Below, piece by piece: positions 57,461 to 64,000 of a stretch of DNA of 64,000 nt (positions within the stretch are counted from its first letter, which is position 1; every line of letters begins with the position of its first letter). The stretch lies in assembly GCA_025506515.1 (NCBI GenBank), contig CM046454.1, positions 28,956,039 through 29,020,038 on the forward strand. Direction: 5' to 3'. This DNA is from Flaveria trinervia (taxonomy: Eukaryota > Streptophyta > Magnoliopsida > Asterales > Asteraceae). Under the pieces are notes generated by a model, which searched no databases, had not been told where the DNA came from, and worked only from the letters and a program-made list of their open reading frames with translations. The position numbers were made by a program, and so were the translations under genes.

Positions 57461-59788
57461 TGTAACATCCTTGATTTTTCACACTCTACTTGATTAAATC
57501 TTTTAATGATTATGGTATTTTCATATGTAAACATTGATTGAATACAAAACTATCTCATATTGTTAATACATTGTGATTCATTATGATACTATTGCATGCT
57601 AATTGATTCTATAATAACATGTGTGTAAATATTCGATCTTACTTAAGATAGTAACTTAGAATCGCCCTAGAATTAATCAAATTCTAATGTTAAATTTCAA
57701 CATAAGTGAAACACATGAAAACTATAAGGTTGAAAATTTACATATGTGTAACTTAGGGTTACATATGTAACTTTTATTAAGCTTAATTTTGTGTTTTATC
57801 AAAATTCAATTGTGTTTTATCAAAATTCAATTATAACTAGCTTAGATCTACGATTAAATAATATTTTTATGTGATAATCATTGATCTAAGATGGATCAAA
57901 GCATTAAATAAATAAGAAATCATCAAAACTTTACTTAAACATATCAAGCTTTAATTTTCAGATTTTGACATATTCAAAAGACCAATTTCAAACAGCCATA
58001 TCGCCATTATAACAAATATTTTTTCAATGATCTTTTTTTGAAATAAAATTCAGAGTCATATCTTTCAACCATACAAAGAAGGTATTCTAATTCATTGATT
58101 TGACCCCTCAAACAACTCATGCAAGTTAATCTGTCCAAAGTTATCAAAACCCTAAATATTGCAACTTTATAAAATTTTCATAAATGTAATGTAAATCAAT
58201 GATTTTTTATTATAAAATAATCAATATAAATTTTTTTTAAACAATAAAAACCCAAGCTTTATGAGTGTTATGATTATCTATTAACTTTGAATCATGATTC
58301 TAGTAAATATTTTAATATTTTCAATTCTAACCCTATATTATATAACTTGTTCATTCTCATTCTTGCTAGACTTATATTTAACTTGTTCCCTATACTTTTT
58401 AAACATACCAAACACACCTTTGACTTGGTCTAGTATACATCTAGAATGTTTCACCTGGTTTGTAGTTACATGGCAAGCAAAAGGTTCTGGCTAAGGACGG
58501 ATAGGGTACTTAAGTGATAAAAATCCATTAACTCTTTTATGGGAATCCTTTTATTGGATGTTCTACTTTAGGATGACACATATCTAGTATAAGACAACCA
58601 TTCTTGAACTTTTACAATAACAATCCCTCAACTATCGACAAATACAATAAACTAACTAAATAAACTTACTTAGGGTAATACTCACTCTAAGTTACTAATA
58701 AGTTGCAAGATCAACCCACCTACTTCACAAGGTGAGTTCATCGCCTCCTTTTCTTTTGTATTTTGAGGTGAAAACATGCTTTCTATGTAGCATATATCAG
58801 CTTAGGAGGAGATTGTAGAGTTATATTAACACTAATGCTCATGAATATGTGTATGAAATATCAAAGAAAATGATCAAGTGTTGAAAGATACTAGCTAAGA
58901 GTTTCTTAGTTCGTAGTCAGTCATCTACTACAAACAATAAGAGGAAAATACAATGTAAAATAGTTACAAACTAAAAATTTTTAGTTTGTAGTTTTTGAAG
59001 ATAATGTGAACGGTAGGTTTTGACCAAATATATTCACTATGATGTTAACGATTTGTTAGTTCATAGTCAATATAATTAGTTTGTTGTTATTGATGATAGG
59101 TGTGAAGTTTAAGTATGAAGACTACAAAGATAATGAGTTCACTATGAACAACAAAGGTTTAGTACGAATGATCAGCTCATTAAGAATGAACAAGAAGTTT
59201 ATTACAAACAAAGTCAACTATGTATAAAGACAACTGATCAACTTATTGAATGAGTTGACTTTCGACCTTGTGTCATAATGTGTGCTTATTTGTAAAATTA
59301 GTTTAGTTGACCTATAATAAATAACTAATTATGCTAGTAATCATGCACGTCTTTCACCTTTCATATGTGTAACTTTACAAACAAGCTCTTTAAATCAACA
59401 AACTGATATAGTTGTTTACCTTTATTAATCATCATGTTATAATTGTTCTTGTGATTTATTATGTCTGTATGAGTTTTCACTTCATAAGTATAGTTAGATT
59501 ATGAATTGACATAATTAGATATAAGTCTTACACTAGTATTAGCACTATCACATCTCTTCCCAACATATAAGCTTAGATGATGATGATGATTATTGTTGTT
59601 ATTATATTTAAATTTGATAAATATTCAACGATATTTCTTATAAGAAAATTCTAGGTATACTACTGTTTAAGTTGGTTTATTATCAATCTCGCATGCACAA
59701 AATAATCTGGCTAGTTATAGTTACACGCCTCCAAAATATTATTGTCATTTCACAAGTAAAATTTTATAAGGTTTGTCCTACTAAATTT
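57461..59788. other. AT-rich DNA, possibly an old LTR at its start
   Basis: TGTAACATCCTTGATTTTTC at 57461 looks like a gypsy LTR start. A block near 58725-58785 (GGTGAGTTCAT, TTTTGAGGTGAAAACATG) resembles one in the solo LTR near 35340-35400. No matching end or target duplication was found. The rest holds no recognisable gene. Confidence 0.35.
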
Positions 59789-59789
59789 T

Positions 59790-59822
<33 letters not shown>

Positions 59823-60650
59823 CACATACATATACATATACATACATATATACATATACATATATATATATATACATATATATACATACATATACATATA
59901 CGTATACGTATACGTATACGTATACGTATACGTATACCTACACGTATACGTATACGTATACCTATACGTATACCTATACGTATACGTATACGTATACCTA
60001 TACGTATACGTATACCTATACGTATACCTATACGTATACGTATTACTATACGTATACCTATACGTATACGTATACGTATACCTATACGTATACGTATACC
60101 TATACGTATACTATACCTATACGTATACGTATACCTATACGTATACGTATACCTATACGTATACGTATACCTATACGTATACGATACGTATACCTATACG
60201 TATACGTATACCTATACGTATACGTATACGTATACGTATACGTATACGTATACGTATACGTATACGTATACCTGTACGTATACGTATGCCTATACGTATA
60301 CCTATACGTATGCCTGTACGTATACGTATGCCTATACGTATACGTATGCCTATACGTATACGTATGCCATACGTATATGCGCATGCGTATACGCATGCGT
60401 ATACGCATACGTATACGTATGCCTATACGTATGCCTATACGTATGCATATACGTATGCATATACGTATGCCTATACGTATGCCTATACGTATGCCTATAC
60501 GTATGCCTATACGTATGCCTATACGTATGCCTATACGTATGCATATACGTATGCATATACGTATGCATATACGTATGCATATACGTATGCATATACGTAT
60601 GCATATACGTATGCATATACGTATGCATATACGTATGCATATACGTATGA
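59789..60650. repeat. Alternating purine-pyrimidine minisatellite, ~860 bp
   Basis: The text changes in steps: (CA)n at 59789-59811, CATATA-type to about 59900, CGTATA hexamers with CCTATA variants to about 60370, a CGCATGCGTATA patch, then a clean 12-bp unit GCCTATACGTAT/GCATATACGTAT to 60650. Long frames on both strands (TYTYTY, RIRIRI, HTYMHTYM) are artefacts of the periodicity. Confidence 0.95.
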
Positions 60651-60654
60651 TACG

Positions 60655-61480
60655 CTTGCCACAACGCCCCGTTTAGGTAGACGTCCTTGCTCCACGGCTT
60701 GGTCAGTTAGCTTGTGTGCTAGCTGGATGGCTTGCTGAATTGTGGCTGGGTTGTGAAGTAGTTACCATACTCTGGATTTCAGGTACCAATCCCCGTATGT
60801 AATGCTCTATCCTTTTATGCACCTCATTCACCATTCCCGGGCACAAAGTTGCTAATTCATGGGTTCTGGTGGGTAAGCCTCAATCTCCGAGCCCTGCATT
60901 TTCAGTTGCCAGAACTCCATTTCTAACTTCTGTACTTCGCTGCGAGGACAGTACTCCTCGGTCATCATTGCTTTGAACTCATCCCATGGAAGTCCATTCG
61001 CCATCGCTTGTCCAAGCATCTAGACTTGCGCGTTCCACCAAGACAGAGCAGCACCCTCCAAAGTCCCGGTGGCATACTTTACTTGATCCGCTGGTGGACA
61101 GTTACATTTGGAGAAAACGGACTCAGTCTTCTCGAACCAGCGTACAAGCCCTACAGCACCCTCAGTACCGCTGTAGGTGTGTGGTTTACAGTCCATGAAG
61201 GACTTGTAGGTACACACTGGTGGTCTATTTTAACACAACACACATTATTCAGACATCCCCTACAGTATAAAGGATATTAGATTTGTCTTTCTGTCATTGT
61301 TTACCTGCTGGCTGACCCGCGTGGGCAGCAGCCACTGCCGCCTGAACATGCTCATTAATTAGAGCAGCCAATTCTGCGGGAGTCATGTTAATAGCACCAC
61401 CACCCTGTTCTCCGGTGCCACGTCCACATCCGCGTCCACGACCACGTCCACGTCACGGGCGTCCATTCTTTTCACTTTAC
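60655..61480 (-). pseudogene. G4 gag, truncated
   Basis: An N-terminal Gly/Arg repeat (RGRGRGRGCGRGTGEQGGG) and MTPAELAALINEHVQAAVAA are followed by stops. Then SFMDCKPHTYSGTEGAVGLV, RWFEKTESVF and AALSWWNAQV to a TAG at about 61020. After that FKAMMTEEYCPRSEVQKLEM and, in other frames, VNEVHKRIEHYIRGLVPEIQ and IQLAHKLTDQAVEQGRLPKR. The zinc knuckle is missing because the element ends at the minisatellite. Confidence 0.8.
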
Positions 61481-61739
61481 ATTCACAAATACATTAATGA
61501 GTAACATCAAACATATTTAACTCATTGAAGCATAGTAAACAGTAAAGAAAAGAAATAATGATTCATCACAACCACAACATTCATAACGAAAATAATAACC
61601 AAGGTAAATAAATGCAATGAGTCACAATGTATTTAGCAATGTCAAAATTGAAGTTTGTCGTTCGTGTGGGGAAACAACCCTTCCCACATAGGTTTCAAAA
61701 ATAAAACACTACGTAGTCTAAGTCATATAAAGAAGTCAA

Positions 61740-62436
61740 TCGACAACATCTGACCCATCACTATCATCCTCCATCTCCTCCGGTTCCTCTTCCTCGGGTC
61801 CTTTCTTGGGATCCTCCTCATCCTCAGGGTCTGCTGCAGGAGCAGGAGCTATAGCAATCTGAAGTGCCTCTAGCTGGGCTTCTAAAATGGAAATCCTATT
61901 ATCGGCTACGGCATCCCGCTATTCGCGAGCAGTCACGCGTCCTTGGAGTGCCATAACACCATCTTGCATATGGTGACAATCGTTCAGGGTCTTCTCGTGT
62001 TGTTCCTCGAGTTCATCCAATTGATGTCTCAGGTTGTACACCTCTTGTTGTAGTGTACAGACATCACCCGTGAGTCGCCTTACTCGATGCTGTTCAGTAT
62101 CCAGTGCAGCCATTAGTGCAGCAATCAATTGCTCGTTGGACTTCGCTGTTCGTGGGAGTGAAAGCATGGGTTGATTGGCATTGTTCCTAGTCCTTGGCTT
62201 TAGGACAGGTACGCGCTCCCTAAACATAATATGGTCAACAAACCTAGGATAAGAACGCCAGTCTCGCGGAGGGTCACGCTTCATCAATGCGAATGGTTGA
62301 TCCCAGTCAATCTCCTCTCGGGGATAAGCAGTCAGGGCCAATCGAATCCATCATCAGGTATAGGTGCGGGAGGTAGGGATTCAGATCGTGTAGGTGATTC
62401 GGGTCGTTTACCCGGAGCTCTCGAAGAAGATGCCAT
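61740..62436 (-). pseudogene. G4 leader ORF, coiled-coil protein
   Basis: An extra ORF lies between primer site and gag. ATG at 62436 gives MASSSRAPGKRPESPTRSES. A frameshift near 62340 leads to the frame YPREEIDWDQPFALMKRDPP. A heptad-like helix follows (LDTEQHRVRRLTGDVCTLQQ, EVYNLRHQLDELEEQHEKTL), then a stop at 61919-61921 and an acidic tail (DPEDEEDPKKGPEEEEPEE) to about 61740. I do not know its function; its position and coiled coil suggest a structural or RNA-associated role. Confidence 0.6.
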
Positions 62437-62560
62437 GCTGTAGAGAGTGTGACGTGTATGCCAATGAGTATACAGTAGATGAGAATAAGGCACAGGTAAC
62501 TAATTAACTGTGTGCGGTTATAGTTTAGTGTGTATGCAACCTAGTTCCCTATAATCAATG

Positions 62561-62572
62561 GCTCTGATACCA
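62561..62572 (-). other. G4 primer binding site
   Basis: The complement reads TGGTATCAGAGC, three bases from the LTR end (GGGTGTGACAGAT). Confidence 0.9.
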
Positions 62573-62575
62573 ATC

Positions 62576-64000
62576 TGTCACACCCTCAAAATCCACTTGC
62601 GGAGTTTTACCGCGAGGCGTGTGAACAAACCAGGATCACAGTCAATAGTTACTCAGAACGACTCTATATGCCATAATTTAAACAAAATCAACCAAAATAC
62701 AAACTTTAAACAATGCGGAAGCGCTTTGAAAACAATCCAAGGCAATGAAAGTATAACTATGGCAAAACAGGTGCCAACCCAAAAGAGTAAACCATAATTA
62801 TTAAAATACTAAAATTGTCTTGAAGATCGTGTCTTAGAATGCAGTGAACCATGCAGTGCTCCTATGGCAAGCAAGCTAATGACCTGAGAATAGCATACTA
62901 AAAATGTCAACACAATGGTTGGTGAGTTCAAGAGATATTCAAACATAAACAGTTTAAATAGCGATATAAAAGTAGTGCATTGTAACAGATAGCTAGTCCG
63001 TTAACAGTAAATATTATTTCATAGTGAATTCGCAATTGAAGCTGACTGTGTTGCGTTGTTGCCTCCTGCCACGACTTAACAGGTCGTGACAATGTTCATT
63101 AGGACAACTTGCACCGGTTGACCTCGAGTCACACAGGTGGGGCTCGTCAGACCCAGTAGTACTACCCAAATTTCCCCGCTAATCAATATTAACAATTCGA
63201 AAGTGTGAGGACTTTCCATGATATCAACACTATATAATATTGTACACAACTTAAATACATAAAGCGTTCGTGATTTACCAGTATGCTATCTCCCCCAAAG
63301 AGAGTAAATAAAAGTGGGGCAACTCACCTGATAAGCGTATAGATAACTAGGGTTTGACTTGGCAAACAGAATAGACAGACAACCTTCAGAGGTACCTAGA
63401 TCATATAAGTACATGAGTACGTGTAATCAAAGAACATGGGAAATCCTAAGTACACTACAACCAAGGACTCAAGATTTTAACCAAAACAGACATGTTGACC
63501 TAGTTGACCCGTTTGACCCGTTGGTGACTTATATGTGTTGTAAACCATTCAAGCAATCAACACATATATCACACATGGTTATCATTCAAATAGATCATGT
63601 GTATGCTATATCAACCAGGTGTATCACTTAGATCATCATACAACAAGTACCATACAAGTCATGCGAATCTAGAACATTAACATATCCACTAGTTATAACA
63701 CAACTAACATGTCACACAAAGATCAAACATTCACCACATGCCATGTGAAGCCACTCACGACTTCACATCCTAAACCCTGCCAATCCTACTAAGTAGGGGC
63801 CTCAGATTCGCACGCGTGTATAATGATCATACCCATATTCATTAACCATATGCATTGCATTCACAACATCACAACAATCAATTACCAGTCCCAAACATGA
63901 TGTCCTACTACTAACCAACATCCAAACCATACATGATCACAAATGTCCAAATATCATTCATGATTATCCAACATCACAAACACCCAATTATCATATTTTA
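62576..64000 (-). repeat. G4 5' LTR, partial
   Basis: On the + strand it starts TGTCACACCCTCAAAATCCA and continues past the window end, so at least 1425 bp. It carries CAGACCCAGTAGTACTACCC (63149-63168), like CAACCCAGTAGTACTACC in the G2 LTR. Confidence 0.8.

Larger units (their letters stand above)
60651..64000 (-). mobile_element. Gypsy element G4, 5' part, minus strand
   Basis: From right to left: 5' LTR (62576 beyond the window end), primer site, leader ORF, gag. Gag stops at the minisatellite, so protease and pol are absent. The LTR termini and the TAGTACTACC word resemble G2, but the leader ORF sets it apart. Confidence 0.85.

Noticed and set aside
57461..58900. A second solo LTR starting TGTAACATCC
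   Set aside because: The start and one internal block look LTR-like, but no CA end or target duplication was found, so it is mentioned only as a possibility.
59672..60738. Long frames (334, 150, 104 and 102 codons) on both strands
   Set aside because: They are produced by the CGTATA/GCATATACGTAT minisatellite, which lacks stops in most frames; the peptides are simple TYTY, RIRI and HTYM runs.
1..64000. CRISPR arrays, bacterial operons, phage genes
   Set aside because: The window is plant nuclear DNA with introns and LTR retrotransposons; the tandem repeats seen are minisatellites and LTR repeats without spacer-repeat structure.

Overview
The window is nuclear DNA of a flowering plant. One real host gene lies on the + strand: a ten-exon plant MAP kinase of the TDY (group D) class, most like MPK16. 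Almost everything else is retrotransposons and small transposons inserted into one another. A composite-family-like (Asteraceae) eudicot is my guess from general repeat style (large gypsy and copia elements, an Au SINE); the sequence does not prove the family.

Layout. 1-372: tail of a copia-type LTR. 373-15386: a decayed + strand Ty3/gypsy element (G1). Its 3' LTR is split by a second, minus-strand gypsy element (G2, 5926-14757) with a perfect 5-bp target duplication, TAGTT. 15387-18977: AT-rich intergenic DNA with short tandem repeats. 18987-19417: a Mutator-type MITE with a 9-bp duplication. 19444-19933: a short non-autonomous Helitron. 20160-28900: the MAPK gene. Its intron 7 holds a 714-bp fold-back MITE. 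Its intron 9 holds a MITE that itself contains a 900-bp TRIM retrotransposon, and also an Au SINE. 29480-31400: a decayed copia LTR and gag. 32833-42338: a fairly complete but frameshifted copia element (C2), with a 2.86-kb solo LTR inside its 5' LTR. 42560-43250: a minus-strand copia fragment. 45351-57294: poorly understood DNA ending in a Helitron-like terminus and interrupted by a full-length minus-strand gypsy element (G3, 47698-56812, TSD GATTT). 57295-59788: unassigned, partly LTR-like. 59789-60650: a large alternating purine-pyrimidine minisatellite. 60651-64000: the 5' part of a fourth gypsy element (G4, minus strand), running off the window.

How it works together. The MAPK is the only locus that looks functional. 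It has an intact 561-residue reading frame, canonical splice sites and all kinase motifs. The retroelements are defective by stops, frameshifts, truncations and lost catalytic residues. The most notable points are: (i) G1 and G3 are independent insertions that share the same three in-frame stop codons, pointing to a defective subfamily amplified in trans; (ii) the C2 leader, between primer binding site and gag, carries three 70-bp repeats that each fold into a hairpin whose arms change in a compensating way; (iii) the G1/G3 LTR carries tandem units with a CCCT-TTCG-AGGG hairpin; (iv) the MAPK leader ends with an upstream ORF overlapping the true start codon. All statements rest on reading the sequence by eye; no alignment or database search was run.
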